NCBI GenBank assembly: GCA_029961685.1
Contig: JARWKL010000010.1
Location: 28,800,111 to 28,864,110, forward strand
From: Aristolochia californica
Taxonomy: Eukaryota > Streptophyta > Magnoliopsida > Piperales > Aristolochiaceae
Length of the DNA stretch: 64,000 bases
Reading direction: 5' to 3'
Shown here: positions 33,372-45,548 of the stretch, piece after piece
Layout of the letters: each line of letters opens with the position of its first letter
Numbering within the stretch: position 1 is the first letter of the stretch
Notes under the pieces: model-generated
What the model was told of the DNA's origin: nothing
Seen by the model: the letters and a program-made list of their open reading frames with translations, nothing else
Databases searched by the model: none
Made by a program: the position numbers and the translations under genes

Positions 33372-35220
33372 TAACGGCTTTGAATGATCAGCCCCTTTTA
33401 GTAGACATGGAATCCTGTAATGCAAGTTCTTACGATAATCCAAAAGGAATAGTTTCGAATTTTAAAATGATCGTACAACATTTCTCTCATCCATTCCTGC
33501 ACTTTCCACGGAACCGAGCTTATTTTACCACAGGAAGCGATGCGTGGAGTGGCCGATCCATCAAGGGAAAACTGTTGCTTTACCCGTATAATAATATACA
33601 CAAAGATTAGAGTCAATAAACGAAAAAATAAAGAATGATCATGCTCTTGCACATGCCACCCTGTAGCAACGAAGCAGAAGATGACTACAATTCTTTAACG
33701 CTTTGCAGCCGTCCACTTGTAGTCCTAAAGCATTTTTCAGAATTCAAAACCTCCCAAATGGCTTCCTGGACGTCAGAACGTTTAATTGTAATTTTGGTTT
33801 TATCTATCTAATCAAGAACACAGGTGATCAACGATAGAGTAAAGGAGGTGAAATGTTGCTGGCTGGATGGATTTCTAGATTGTCAATGAGAAACATAGGG
33901 ACCCGCAGGAATGGACGGCGGATCCAATGCTTGGTTCACATCAGATAGAACCAACAAAAGTGTGTCTCCCACTGGCATCTCATGATGTTGCAGAATGTGA
34001 CGTGACAAGAGATAGCAGGAAGAAGGAGAAAAAATAGAACTGCACAAGAGTACCACGCAAACTCGTTAACAAGGTCAAATTTCTTGCCAAAAAACCCGTT
34101 TTTGTCAAAGCTACTGTGGGACGTCACTGGTATCGCATCAATCACAGAAGAGAAAAACGGAGCTCCGGTTTCTGGTAAACGAAGACGAGTTAAAATAACA
34201 GCTCATGAACAAATTTAGCTAATTTCAGACTCTTGTTTGTCTCCATTGATTTCGGGTTTCAAGTTTTGATGGTAAGTAAAACCAGACTGATTGCTCTAAT
34301 CATTTCCATACGTTCCATAATCTTTAACCTTAATCTGTTCAAACAGCTGAACCCCCTATTATCAAAGTTATCTAACTTCCCAACCAAGGTGGTTGGAAAC
34401 AGTGCTTCGAATATCATCTCGGAAGAGAACAGTGGAGACGACGGAGACACATGAGAAACCCTTTTTCAGTGAGATCATGTCACTGACGATAATAATTTAC
34501 ATACAGAAACGCGGTAACTCGATTCAGTTTATGAGTTCTGATAAAGAAGACGGATCTGGGCTAAGACCCAGAACCCATGACGCCCATCGAATCAGTACCA
34601 GTCCCCCGCAGTCGACGATCAGTTTATCAAGTTGCAGTAAAAGATCAAAAATTACAGAGACAGTATCAGAGGAATTCAAAACCAGATTGAGCAACTTGTA
34701 ACCGTTGTTGTAGTGACAGAGCAGATGCACAAGGGATTTGCAAGGACTTTTGCCCCACCAAAGACGAAGAGGCAGGAGTAGGACAGAGTGCGCAATACGC
34801 ACCCACCCGGGAATACCGATTCCCCAGGCCGATGTTATGTACTGGAATGACATGATCGGCATAAAAGGGTGGTCCAGTGTCCTTAACATAACACGTGTCG
34901 GCGTTGGAGGGTACGTGACCTAGGGGGAATGAAGGGAGGCAAAAAGCATCAAATTGGAGAAACAGGAAAAGTCCAGGTCCATTTTCCCCAAATTCAATAC
35001 GGGGATCCCACTACACATTCAAGTTCCAAAAGTTGACGGGAGGAAATTGGAGATCATCCATCCGAGGTACTACACATGTCGACATTTTATACTCTTTAAT
35101 AAAAAAATAAAAAAATTGTCCAAGATGCTCTGTCCTAACCAAAACGGACTACTGGGTTTCAGAATTTTGGTTAATAAAATGTACTAACCAAAGCAATGCT
35201 TCACAAGGGTTAGCATGTAG
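33372..35220. other. Intergenic, no gene supported
   Basis: Short open frames on both strands (121 codons at most, 34524-34889 minus) show no recognisable domain. A CACGTG-type element (ACACGTGT) is at about 34891-34898. The region could be a promoter or a decayed gene, but I cannot assign either. Confidence 0.3.
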
Positions 35221-35224
35221 TGGG

Positions 35225-35560
35225 TATCATAGATTCATCCAATGGCTTTGAAGCATCAAACTCCTTGAGCTTCACTAGGATTTAACATTCATATAGTAAA
35301 CTAGAGATGGTGGATGTTCAATATCTATTAAGGCTACTTACAATGAAGACATCATGAAGATCAAGTTCATGGTATCTTTGGGTTGTCTTTAATAATTTGA
35401 AGAGATTGGCAAATGGTTCAAATTGCTTAGTGGATCATTCTAGCTAAAATATCTAGATGATGAAGATGGGTGATGTCAATGAGTGACTCTGATCCATAGG
35501 AGTGTGTTGAGGTACAAGACTCTATTGTGCCCCATAGTAAAAAGATTCTTGTTCATGATT
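35225..35560 (+). pseudogene. NIN-like protein (NLP) PB1-domain fragment
   Basis: Translation across two stops and a frame change gives a PB1 domain of the NLP type. SIKATYNEDIMKIKFMVSLG is followed, in the next frame, by EEIGKWFKLLSGSF, a stop, and LKYLDDEDG. A further shift gives WVMSMSDSDP, a stop, and ECVEVQDSI. In intact NLPs this reads as one domain with the acidic OPCA-type motif (LDDE-EWV, DSDLQEC) used for dimerisation. A DSSNGFEASNS-like stretch just upstream resembles the serine-rich linker before PB1. No RWP-RK or GAF-like part was found. NLPs are nitrate-response transcription factors; this copy cannot encode one. Confidence 0.7.
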
Positions 35561-35884
35561 TGTCATATGTAGTGAGTAGCTTTGTTACTAGTGATTGCTT
35601 GTTAGCATCATCTGATCCTGGTAAGATAGGAAAAGTTTTATATCTTCAAAGAAAATGGTATCAAAGCAAGTGCTAGTATAGGAGATTCCACCCAAATTGT
35701 CCATCTGTTAGAGCCACAAAGAGGACCTTCATGTAAGTGGTGTCAGAGAATGATCCTACACAGACAAATGATTAGAAAGATATTGATTATTTAGTCGAAA
35801 AAGTAGTTTCCTAACTTAGTTAGTCGTTTTGGGATATGCTTTCGACCTAACTTCATTATGAGGCACCTAGCTCTTATAACATGT
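35561..35884. other. Intergenic remnant
   Basis: Between the NLP fragment and the Ty3/gypsy fragment. No feature recognised. Confidence 0.3.
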
Positions 35885-36199
35885 TCAAATTGAACCCATT
35901 TCTATCCCAAAATAACTAGCAATTACCAGGTCTTTAAAAAAAAAAACTTTCTTCCAAGAGAGATTTTTGGTCCTTTGACCAACCCTATCATTCTTCAATA
36001 GGTTTGTCAATAGTGGAGCATAGCTCGAGTATGGGGTAATGAATCTTCGGTAGTAATTAGCAAGGCCGAGAAAGGCGCGGACCTCCCTCACCCAAGTGGC
36101 ATTATCTAGCCGCAACAACTTTTTGCACAACTTGATAAACCAACATATGCCCAAGCAACTTTCCAATGTAGAACTAGTATGCACACTCATGACTCTCAA
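35885..36199 (-). pseudogene. Ty3/gypsy reverse-transcriptase fragment
   Basis: The frame contains WVREVRAFLGLANYYRRFI followed by PYSSYAPLLTNLLK, the conserved connection at the end of the Ty3/gypsy reverse transcriptase just before RNase H. The preceding part (ESCLGICWFIKLCKKLL) corresponds to the stretch that normally carries a LGH-V-S motif, here corrupted. No other pol domain or LTR flanks it, so it is an isolated, dead fragment. Confidence 0.75.
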
Positions 36200-36510
36200 T
36201 GTTTTTTAAGAGAAAGGTATTTTCTTTTGTTTCTTCTTTTTAGCTGGTGGCAGACATGTACATCTTTTCCTACTAAGACAGACCTTGTTGAGAGCTCTTC
36301 TTGGCAAGGCCCCTTTTGGGCAAATAGTGTGTCCTACCATTTTACAATAAAGAAGAAAGAGTTGTGAGTGAGCTAACAACAAGCTAAAGAATGGACAGCG
36401 AGAGGATGATGTGTATTTTTGGTGGCTTAACCATAAGGTTGAAAAGTTTCATTGTAGGCCAAACCATACAGTTCATTGTAACCTTTGGCAACAAAGTGCT
36501 CTTCAACGAA

Positions 36511-36540
36511 CTTTTCAACCTTAACCATAAGGTTGAAAAG
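36511..36540. repeat. Perfect hairpin, 13-bp stem and 4-nt loop
   Basis: CTTTTCAACCTTA, loop ACCA, TAAGGTTGAAAAG. An earlier direct copy of the right arm lies at about 36430-36450. It may mark the edge of the adjacent MITE. Confidence 0.7.
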
Positions 36541-36564
36541 TTCATTGTGGTCCCAAAATGAAAA

Positions 36565-37081
36565 CAAGGTTCAAGTGCACTGAAAAATAGATTCCAGTGT
36601 TAATGCACCAAAATGAAAAATATGATGTAAATAATAGAATGAGTAACTTTTTATAATATACTTAAATAGAACATATACCTAAACAGATTATAACCAAAAT
36701 AAACATGATTTCTACACTAATAAATGATTTAATGTAATATTAAAATATATTAATATATTAATTAATGAAATACTATATTATATTAATTAATGATTATTGT
36801 TTATTATAAAATAATATAATAATTATGTGTGACTATAATAAATTATAAAAAAAATAAAAAAAACAAAAAGATGGATTTTTTACGTACTATTAATTAATAA
36901 TTTATTTTTACATAATTAATTATAAAAATAGGATAATTAAACCAAAATAATTGATCAAATGTTTTCTTTAACAATATTTTAATTACTAGTCTTAAATTTC
37001 TAATTTAATATAGTAATAAAATTAATAAATAAATATATTATTTTATACCTATGATAGGTTATTAATAACACACACACACAC

Positions 37082-37129
<48 letters not shown>

Positions 37130-37440
37130 TTAAAAAACATGCTTAAAATAAACCAAATTATTTCGTAATAGTCCATAATTTACAACTTAAAAGCAAACGT
37201 TAACAACGAATTTGTACCTTTAATATTAAAATCATCAACTTGGGGGGGTTAATGGCACGAAAATAGGTTTTATTAAACCAAAATAAAAATAAGTTAATTA
37301 AACCAAAATAATTGATCGGATTTAATAATATTTTAAGTATCACTATTAAATAACTAATATAATATAATAATTAAATATTAAATATAATTAATAAATAACG
37401 CTGATTTAAACCACCCCCCCCCCCCCCCCCCCCCCCCCCC
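36565..37440 (-). mobile_element. MITE family B, copy 1 (AT-rich)
   Basis: From 36570 to at least 36870 this aligns closely with the reverse complement of the element at 51026-52130. Both have AGATTCCAGTGTTA, TATAATATACTTAAATAGAA and TATACCTAAACAGAT in the same order. The far end is a C27 run (37414-37440), comparable with the G22 run of copy 2. It contains (CA)n and (TA)n microsatellites at 37069-37121. There is no open frame. Borders are approximate because the terminal repeat is decayed. Confidence 0.6.
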
Positions 37441-38640
37441 GCCAATTTCATGAGCAGCTTTTTATTCGAAGGTCATGTTCTTCCCGACGTTGTCATTATT
37501 CCCCACTAAGTTTGAGAGACCCATCGACTCTGATGAGGCCCCGCCAAGCAATCAGAGAAAGAAAAGCACCTTTCTCTCTCTCTCTCTCTCTGTATTTCAC
37601 TCTTTTCCATCCTCTCCAAAAGCCGTTCTTGTACTTCGATACGATGTCTCCATCAACAAAAAGCTGATTCAGCTGCCTTCTCTTTCCATCATTTTCCGCC
37701 ACAAAACAAAATCAATATATCAGGTATAAAAGCTACTTTTTTTTGGATGTTATGTAATACCTACTCTTACCAGAATTTCTCTCTGTTAAGATCTTGAACC
37801 CCTCTGCCTTTGCCAGTGAAGTTGAAAATGGAGCGCCGAAACCTTGGATTACTCATTTTTCATCTCTTATTCTCTCAGTTACAGTGTCCGTTGCTGGAAC
37901 GATGTAATTAGGGAGAATGAAATTAGCTTTCATTTTAGAGGTTGCTTCTATGGGCTGTCTGCAATCGAATTGGTAGTTTTCCGTGCACAGATTCTCATCA
38001 GACTGCTGTGCAAGTGGAATGAGAACCTTGTGCAGTCTAGGTCAGTGAAGTATCCTGTCGATTAAAAAAATTATGTCATCCTCTTTTCTTTTATTGCACA
38101 AAGTTTCACCAACCTGGATAGTATCTGCATTTGATAGCTGAAACGCGCAAAAATGATGACAGAGATGAGCTCCATAACCACCGCAAACAAGCCACAATCA
38201 TTATTCCGTTCCAAATTACATGTTCTTTTCTTTTTTTTTTTCAGGAAACTGTGTTTTAAAGACCGATTGTGAAAGAAGGAACAAGAGCAGCAGCTGAATG
38301 CATTTCTTGCAGAATGGCCATGGTTTTTCATACCCCTCACAAGTTTCCCTTGCAAATTACCACAACGTCATCATCTTTGACAAATTGGCCACCATGGTGA
38401 AGAGTATGTGATTAGCATCGAAAAACCCATAAAACTTAGATGCTTCGACTTTCCCTCCTTTTTGGATCTTGCCAGTTTGATAGGTGAAATGCACTATATT
38501 CTTAGTTAAAAACTGTGTGAAATTTGTAATTTTGGATATGTATATATATTTTTAAAATTCCAATCAGGGATGGGGTGTACTCTACAAGGAGGGATTTTCT
38601 GTATGCAATCAAAAGAATACCTTGTTTGTTGTTACTTGTG
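37441..38640. other. 3' flank of the ethylene receptor gene, no gene seen
   Basis: Includes a CT repeat near 37573-37592 and scattered short frames without recognisable features. Part of it must hold the receptor 3' UTR and polyadenylation site. Confidence 0.35.
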
Positions 38641-41600
38641 TCAGTGATGAGCAGCACCTGATTGGTGAACGATTCTCTGTAGTTCTTCTTCCATTTCTCG
38701 CAGTATAACTGGTTTGGACACAACACCATGGACTCCGTGTTGCAGACATTTGTCACGGGTTTCTTTATCAGCTTCCGATACCAATGCAACAACCAGCAGC
38801 CAACTTCCTGATCGCAACTTTCTTACACGGGATGACATCTCATGGATGTTTTCCTCAAGAAGGTGGAGATCAATCAGAAGAAGCTGAAACTCATCACGGT
38901 TCAGGTGAAGTGTTTCCAAACATTGATACCAAGATGAGGCAACTGATAAACGGCAACCCAATTTCTCAAGAAGCTTTCGTATAATAGATTGACTGAAGCC
39001 ATCACTGTCAGCCAGAAGAATGGTCTTTCTTTGTAATAGGGAGAGGCCACTGTCTTGATTGTATTTTGGCCTATTAAGAGCTTCTTCCGATCTTGTGACT
39101 GCCAATCTGATTGTCAAGCTCATTTTTCTATTCTGACTCAAGCTTGGGGAGGCTGATAACTCACCATTCATGAGCTGCATGTAAAAAGAAAACATCAGTG
39201 TTAAAATATTTGGCTATGCCAGCAGTGATTTTGAAAAGAAACTAGCATAACAAAAACCATAACACAAATTTTAATATTCTGAGAGACAAACGGTTAAAGA
39301 CTACCAAAAAGACTATTTAATTCCCATGAATTTGATCTCTTCAATGCTCAACAAATAATATGGGTGCAAAAGAGGTGCTCATCCTGGAACTTAGTTGATA
39401 TATCTATAATGATAAATCTTCCCGAGTTTCATTGGAGCAACCAGTACTCAACATCTGCAGCACACAAGTATAAAGGCCCCAAAGTTCATCCACAATCTGA
39501 CAGGTTGGACTAGATTCACACTAGGAGTGTTGCATCCTCATGGAATTGTGTTCCAAAAATATGCTGCACAATTTCTTTTTAACATACTATAATTTATATA
39601 AAGCTTCATTTTTTGCTGGATATATTAAACTTACTGATCTGAAGACGTAGTTGTTTTTAATGTATTAAGAAATCTACAATTTTTTAGTAACTAAAGAGAA
39701 CAATTAAAATTTATTAGTTTGAAAACAAGATGAGCAAACATGAGCTCACCCTAATTTGGTTTTTGGACTTGAGAAATGGGGCTAAGTTTAACACCTATCA
39801 TAGAATGGGGTAGAGTTGATAGGCAGAAACCACCCTAAACCGGCACTGCTGCCATCCCAAAAAGGAAATAATGAAAGCAAAACAAAAAAGAAGAGTAGGC
39901 CCCTGAAGAAAAATGGTAAGAGTGGTCTAGATATGACAACGGCAGAATATCATATTGAAGATCTGGGTAATAGATTGTATATATGTATATAGCTTCTGGC
40001 TGACAGTAGGAAATAAGAAAATATAAAGTTGATACACTAATTTAACTTGATGAACTCAAAACTGGTTTTAGCAAGTACCAAAACTCTTGGTGGAGCCATC
40101 AATTGAATGTCAGAACTAAGAGCCATAGTAGGGCCAGGAAGAGGAATTCAAAAGGATCGGACTCATCATGGTGGTTAGAATTTAATTTGATGCAATCCTC
40201 TAGTTTGAGCAGCATCTGGATTTGCAGATGCTCTTCTACTGGAGGGTCAAATTTGCCTTCCAAGATGACCTTTCCAGTTTACATTTTTTTTTTATGGACC
40301 ACATATCCTTTGGAAATCAGCACCAAAACACTACAAAACCCTTGTCCAAGGCCAGATGCTTCTAACTTCAATCCTAATTTCCAGCAGTGCAAGGGAAAGA
40401 ACAGGTATGCAGAAAATCATAGGTTTGAGAACTATGCATTGGATTGACACTTTCACTTGTCACAAATAACAGAGATTACCTATAGATTTCTGCAAATTCC
40501 GGTGCACTTTTAACAAATTAACATGCAGGTCATGGCATTGGAAGGTAGCATTTCTAGAGACATATGAATGTAAAAATGATACTATGATATACACACTTCA
40601 GCAAACATTTAAAACAAAAAAAATTAAAATATTAAAATAAATGATTAAGAGTTGGCACAAAGAAATTTCTTTGCAGAGGTCTTTTTTTTTTTTTGATAAA
40701 GATGTATTTATATATAAACAAGAAAATTACAAAGGAAGAGAGAGCAACTCCCTCACAACCAGAGATTGTAGGGACGCTCCCTGTTTGGCTAACACATCTG
40801 CAGCCGAATTTGCAGAGGTCTTAGCTTCTATCTTTATTGTTTCTACACAAAGACACAAATATGCTACACACTTCATGCAATCCTTAATCTATTTGAATCG
40901 CCAAAATTAGTTAATAGTCACATTTTTGGTTAGATTAAGCCCAGGAAAGAGACAACTGACAAGAACTACGAAGATATCTGGAAGAGTCAGGATTTGCAGA
41001 AAGTACAACAAACAAAGCACAAAATCACACTTTGCAGATCTTCTAAATAATCATTGACATTTAACAAGACCATTGACATTTTCTTTAGCTTTATTTTATG
41101 ATAAGACTAAATTTTTAAACTAAATGAACATTGTTAGTAGGAATAATCTCAAATCGATTAACATCAACAAAAATCATGTGGTTATTAGTGGGAAAAGGCC
41201 TCTTAACTTCGGATAGTCATTTTGGAATGGATATGAACCACACTTGTTAAAGGTATTAAAGTAAGATGTTGTTTCTGTTGGGCTTAGTTTCTGCTTCGCT
41301 TAGTTTAGTCTGTTTGTCTTGTTCATGTCTCAATCTAATGTCCATTTGTGTTGTGCATGTCTCAAGTCTATGGTCTTCTCTAAGACTGTACATGAAGGGA
41401 AATGATAGTGGGAAGAGTCCCACACAGATTAATGTCAAGAAAAATCCTGTGGTTATTAGTTGAGAAAAGGCATCCTAGTTTGGAATGAACCTGGACCCAA
41501 CTTTAACAAACATCGATTACTGTAATTATCCTCAATCTTCATGGCTTTCTAAAATTCTATTCCTCACTTCCTATTACTGAAAACCTTTAACACATTCCAC

Positions 41601-44376
41601 CATCCACAAACACTTCACCTATGACCTTCAAATCTATTGACCAATTGTAAAGACTCTCCTCTACTGCTGACCTCACCACTCGTACTATGCCTCGATAAGA
41701 ACCAATATTCACAGACATATATAGGTGTCAAACAGAGTAATAACTATCTAGCAAGCAAGGCAACTTCATCTCGACCACGTAGCTCCGTTTTCTGCTTAGG
41801 AGCATCTCAAAGATTTCTATTTCCCAAAAATTCCACAATGAACATCCTTAAATATATTGATGCATAATTAGAACTATAAAACTACCCAAAAAACACGTAC
41901 AAAAATACTTCACAATTGCACCTATAAATGAGAAAAATAAGAAATTGAGATGGTTGGACATGTACAACATGGATCTAATAGTGCACCACCTAGAAGGGTT
42001 TTATCATAACCAGTTAATGGACCAGTAAAAAGTAAACTAAGGATGATACTAACACGCATAAATGTAGAGTAAAATAATTCAAAAAAGCAATCTAAATCTG
42101 GTGTATGATACTCAAGATGGTGGAACAGCTGCCTCCAACAAAGTTGATGATTGCAAGGTAAACAAGCATCTCATGGTGTACAGAACTCACTATTCAGTAA
42201 AGCACAAACAACCAAACCTAGGATCACCCAAAACAATGATAGAAAACAACAAGCATGCCACAGGGATGTCTTGCACTATGAAAGTCAGGTATTAGTTATT
42301 ATGAGCTGATAGGAACAATTGTTGCGGAATGATCATCTACTGAAGACAAAAAGAACCATATAAAAGCATTATCTGCAAATTTTATTCCCAGATAAGTGAA
42401 AGAACTGCAGGAAATAATGGTTTTTTCTTTCATGCAAGCAGCTAGGTTCAACCATATAAAAGCATGATCTACAAATTTCATACCCAGATATGTGATAGAA
42501 TTGCAGGAAAGTAATGGTTTTTCTTTCATGCAAGAAGATAGATCCAGAACTGAATTCATAATGTGCATCCAATTAAAGCTTCAAACCACCAGAACAACCA
42601 AAAAAGTAATTTCATAAAGGTCAACAACTTACAGAGAACTAGGGCTTCTCAAGTACTTTACCTGAGCTAGCTTTTGGCACATTAAGAGACTAGGTCCTTC
42701 AGTATCACATTTCCTACTCTTTTGCATTGAGGAGTTCGAACTGACTTCTTTTATATCACTTCTTATCTCAAATTTCAAATGAACAAATTCACCAGACACA
42801 GCTCTTTGCCAGGGTAACTGCTTATCATGGCCACTCTGAGAACCACTCTCCATATATACACTAAGAAAAACATCACCCTGATCTCCAGAATCCAACAAAT
42901 TTCTAACCATGTTCAAGAGAAGTTGAAGAATCCTCTTTTCATCCCCAACCACGTGTTCAGGCGCTCCTTCAGAAACTTGAAACTCGAAATTTACTTTGCG
43001 AGAAGCACAAAGGAGTTTCAAGATGCTCACTACCTCTTTCATCATAGAATAAACACTAAATGGGTGAAAATCAAGTTCAAATTTACCCTCGTCCAAATTG
43101 CAAATACCGGCAACATCTGCAGCAAGAGTAGACAAGAGAAGGCCGAGTTTCACCATGGGTTCTACAATACTTTGCTGTTCAGCTCTTAAATCTTCCTGCT
43201 GCAGAATCGATAGAACTGCTGCAACCGAACGGGCAGGCATTGCCACCTCCCTGCTCATCACTCTCTGAAATGAACAACGGGCTCGGCTAGCCATCAAAGC
43301 CTCACGCCTTGCTCTTTCAAGAGCCAAATTTTGCTCCATGAGCTTCTCTCTCATATGCAGGGAGTCCTCCAAAACTGCAGCATGGGAGAGAGCAACAGCC
43401 ACCTGGTCTGCAACAACTTCCACCAGCTCGAGATCATGTGAAGACCATTCACGAGCCCCATCCGAGGGCAGCACCAATACAAGAAGAGCATAGGGAGCAT
43501 CCACAAACTCAGGCGTCCCACCCTCAAAATTGGACACTCGTAGTAGCGGCATCCGAACAGCCGCAGTGGATCCAGACTCTTCGGACCGAAGCAACCGTGA
43601 ATTGGAGTCGAGGATCCTAACCCCAGAGCTACCAATCACCTCCATCACATCGGGATCATTGAGCGGGATAAAGGACGGGCAGGACAGGCCGACTGCCTGT
43701 TTCAATACGTAGGTAAGAGTGAGTCCAGTGACAGAGTCGTCGGGCATCCACACTGCGCAATTCTCCAGGAAAAAAACCTTGGAGAGCTCAACGAGGGTGG
43801 TGTAGAGAATCATGTGTCGATTGAGCGACCGTCGGATCTCCTGCGTGAGCCTGCGGACGTGCAATCTCGCCTCCTCCTGTCGTTTCATCTTTCCAACCTC
43901 GCGATTGAGCTCGCGAGTCTTCTTTCTCAACAACCCCTCTCTCACCATCACCCTCAACATTTGGGGAATTAGGGTTAGCAAGGTAATGGAAGTGGCAAAG
44001 GAGACCAAGGCGGTGAGGAACTTGAGGACAGTGAGAGAGAGCATAACCTGGAAGGAGTGAAGCTCGTAGGTCCATACCGCGACGAAGTGCGTCAAGCCAC
44101 AAAGAACGATAAAGGCGCCGAATTGGAGGAGGATCCACCTAAAAGGAAAGATGGTGGAGCAGCTGACAAAGTAGAAGAGCTCGAGGGGTATTGAGAAGTA
44201 AGCAAGGGCAATGAGGAAATCGCTAATCTTCTGGCACTGCAAGATGCTCTCGACGCTCCAGAAGCCGATATCCTCGCAGGGGCAGGACGACGACGACGAC
44301 GACATGCTCGATGAAATGCCGGGGTGTGGTAGAGCGTGAGAAAAGAAGCATGGAAGAAAGAATGCATTCCAAAGTA

Positions 44377-44413
<37 letters not shown>

Positions 44414-44443
44414 AGGGTTGTGTACTTGGTTCAATGCATCCAA
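38641..44443 (-). CDS. Subfamily-2 ethylene receptor, ETR2/EIN4 type (771 aa, two coding exons)
   Basis: Exon 1 is 44443-42662 and exon 2 is 39174-38641. The intron has GT/AG borders in phase 0 (KLAQ then LMNGEL). The receptor sits in the ER membrane and represses ethylene responses when unbound. Residues seen: hydrophobic Ser/Leu-rich signal peptide (about 12-38), Cys54/Cys56 for the intersubunit disulfide, membrane helices at about 75-97, 103-122 and 135-162, Asp75, and copper/ethylene ligands Cys115 and His119 in LCGLTH. A GAF domain covers about 208-358. The histidine-kinase-like region has RVMSREVAMP with Arg398 where the phosphoacceptor His would be, and lacks a full set of kinase motifs, as expected for subfamily 2. 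The receiver (645-760) keeps Asp650/Asp652, the phosphoacceptor Asp696 (LLIDLHLL) and Lys748. Length matches ETR2 and EIN4 (about 765-773). Which orthologue it is cannot be decided here. Confidence 0.93.
40683..40808 (-). mobile_element. 5'-truncated LINE (non-LTR retrotransposon) tail
   Basis: On the minus strand the insert encodes ANSAADVLAKQGASLQ, the C-terminal end of a plant LINE RNase H, then a stop and a short 3' UTR ending in a poly(A) tail (poly(T) on the plus strand near 40682-40694). TTTGCAGAGGTCT is duplicated on both sides (40670-40682 and 40809-40821), a 13-bp target duplication of the size LINEs make. It lies in the same orientation as the host gene. Confidence 0.85.
41155..41510. 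repeat. Direct repeats 271 bp apart in the receptor intron
   Basis: GTGGTTATTAGT with about 80 bp of similar flanking sequence occurs at about 41178 and 41449. The spacer contains GGGAAGAGTCCCACA, a motif often seen at the start of small plant LTRs. It may be a decayed TRIM-like element, but neither terminus nor primer-binding site was confirmed. Confidence 0.4.
42355..42546. repeat. 96-bp tandem duplication in the receptor intron
   Basis: ACCATATAAAAGCAT starts at 42355 and 42451. The two units are near-identical and both contain CTTTCATGCAAG. They lie about 110 bp downstream (in transcript sense) of the intron donor. Confidence 0.8.
44380..44409 (-). repeat. (GA/CT)15 microsatellite within the receptor signal peptide
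   Basis: On the coding strand this reads as CT repeats giving alternating Ser-Leu at residues 12-22. Length changes by multiples of three repeat units would lengthen the signal peptide in frame, while other changes would break the frame. Confidence 0.85.
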
Positions 44444-45548
44444 GAGACCTACAGGGTAACAGAGGGGGGAAGGGGGCGAAAAATAGAGAGAAAAAAAAAA
44501 TCCTCGTTTGGGAATTTCCTGGGTTTCGCTACTTCAACACGGCTTTGATTTTTTTTTTTATTTTATTTGGTTGGAATTGGGTACTTTGGATTTGTTTTTG
44601 GGCGTCGCTTTGTTAGCTTCTGGCGAATTTTTTGCCTTCCCCCTGCCCACTTTGTATTCCCGACGGACTCCCCAATTAACCCACTAACTCGCGATTAGTC
44701 AGTCGCCCTCTTCTTTCCTTTTTTACCACTTCTTTTAAAAAAGGAGAAATTCTTGGTTGCTTTCCCATTTGCACCGGCGCAGTGTCTGAAAAAAATCAGT
44801 AAAAATAGCTCGTCAGGACATGAAAACGAACCTGCCGCGAAGCTGCAGCTGCTGCAAATCTTGTGTTACTCTCCATGAATAAATATTTTCTCACCCCAAC
44901 CACTCTCGTTTCAGAGACGACTCGACTGTAAATTTAAAGTTGAAAAGTTTAAATAAACGAAGAGATTACGGGTTTTGATCCGAGGCTCCGCTTCGGATAT
45001 GGATTTCAAACAATAGCCTACAATGATGGAATCTTGAGCACATTCCTTGTCAACTACTCAAAGAGGAAACGCCCAAAAGAACATAATAACTCCGCCGTGG
45101 ACTTGAACGCGCCTCGCCTCGCCTCGCGTCAAGTAAGAGAGAAGAGAACGGAAAATGCAAGTTCATTTATTTGGAATGAATCTGCTTTCTCTTTCTTCCT
45201 TAGCTTTTGACCTGCGTTTATGGTGAGAAATAAGGAGTTTGGGAGTATGAAGTTGTCGGAACCGACAAAGATAGGCGTGTTGTTGAGACGTACAAAAATA
45301 TTACATTTAAGAAGACTAAGTGGGATTAAATTATTTCTAAATCAATTGGGAGTATTCGTTTTTTTCCTGCTTCTCTTTCGTCACCTCAGATTCGTAGGAC
45401 AAATGCGTTTGAGCCAATTCTTTTGCCCAATTCAGTGACAACAACGACCAAGGACAAATTGCCGGTCTGAAGCAACATTTTTTTTTTTCATTGAAAACTG
45501 AGCAAATTATGTGCATATTAACCGTAACCATTTTTGCTTTGAATTTTC
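44444..45548. other. 5' flank of the ethylene receptor gene, no gene seen
   Basis: Probably contains the receptor promoter and leader. Short frames on both strands lack recognisable features. Confidence 0.35.

Larger units (their letters stand above)
39175..42661 (-). other. Large intron (3487 bp) of the ethylene receptor gene
   Basis: Donor CAG|GTAAAG at 42661 and acceptor ACATGCAG at 39175, both read on the minus strand. The intron has been enlarged by a LINE tail (40683-40808), a 96-bp tandem duplication (42355-42546) and a pair of direct repeats 271 bp apart (41155-41510). Frames inside it are not genes. Confidence 0.85.

Noticed and set aside
34524..34889. 121-codon minus-strand frame
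   Set aside because: No recognisable domain, no splice context, and a comparable frame lies on the other strand.
43351..44138. Additional frames on both strands over receptor exon 1
   Set aside because: Shadows of the receptor frame, which has clear domain content.
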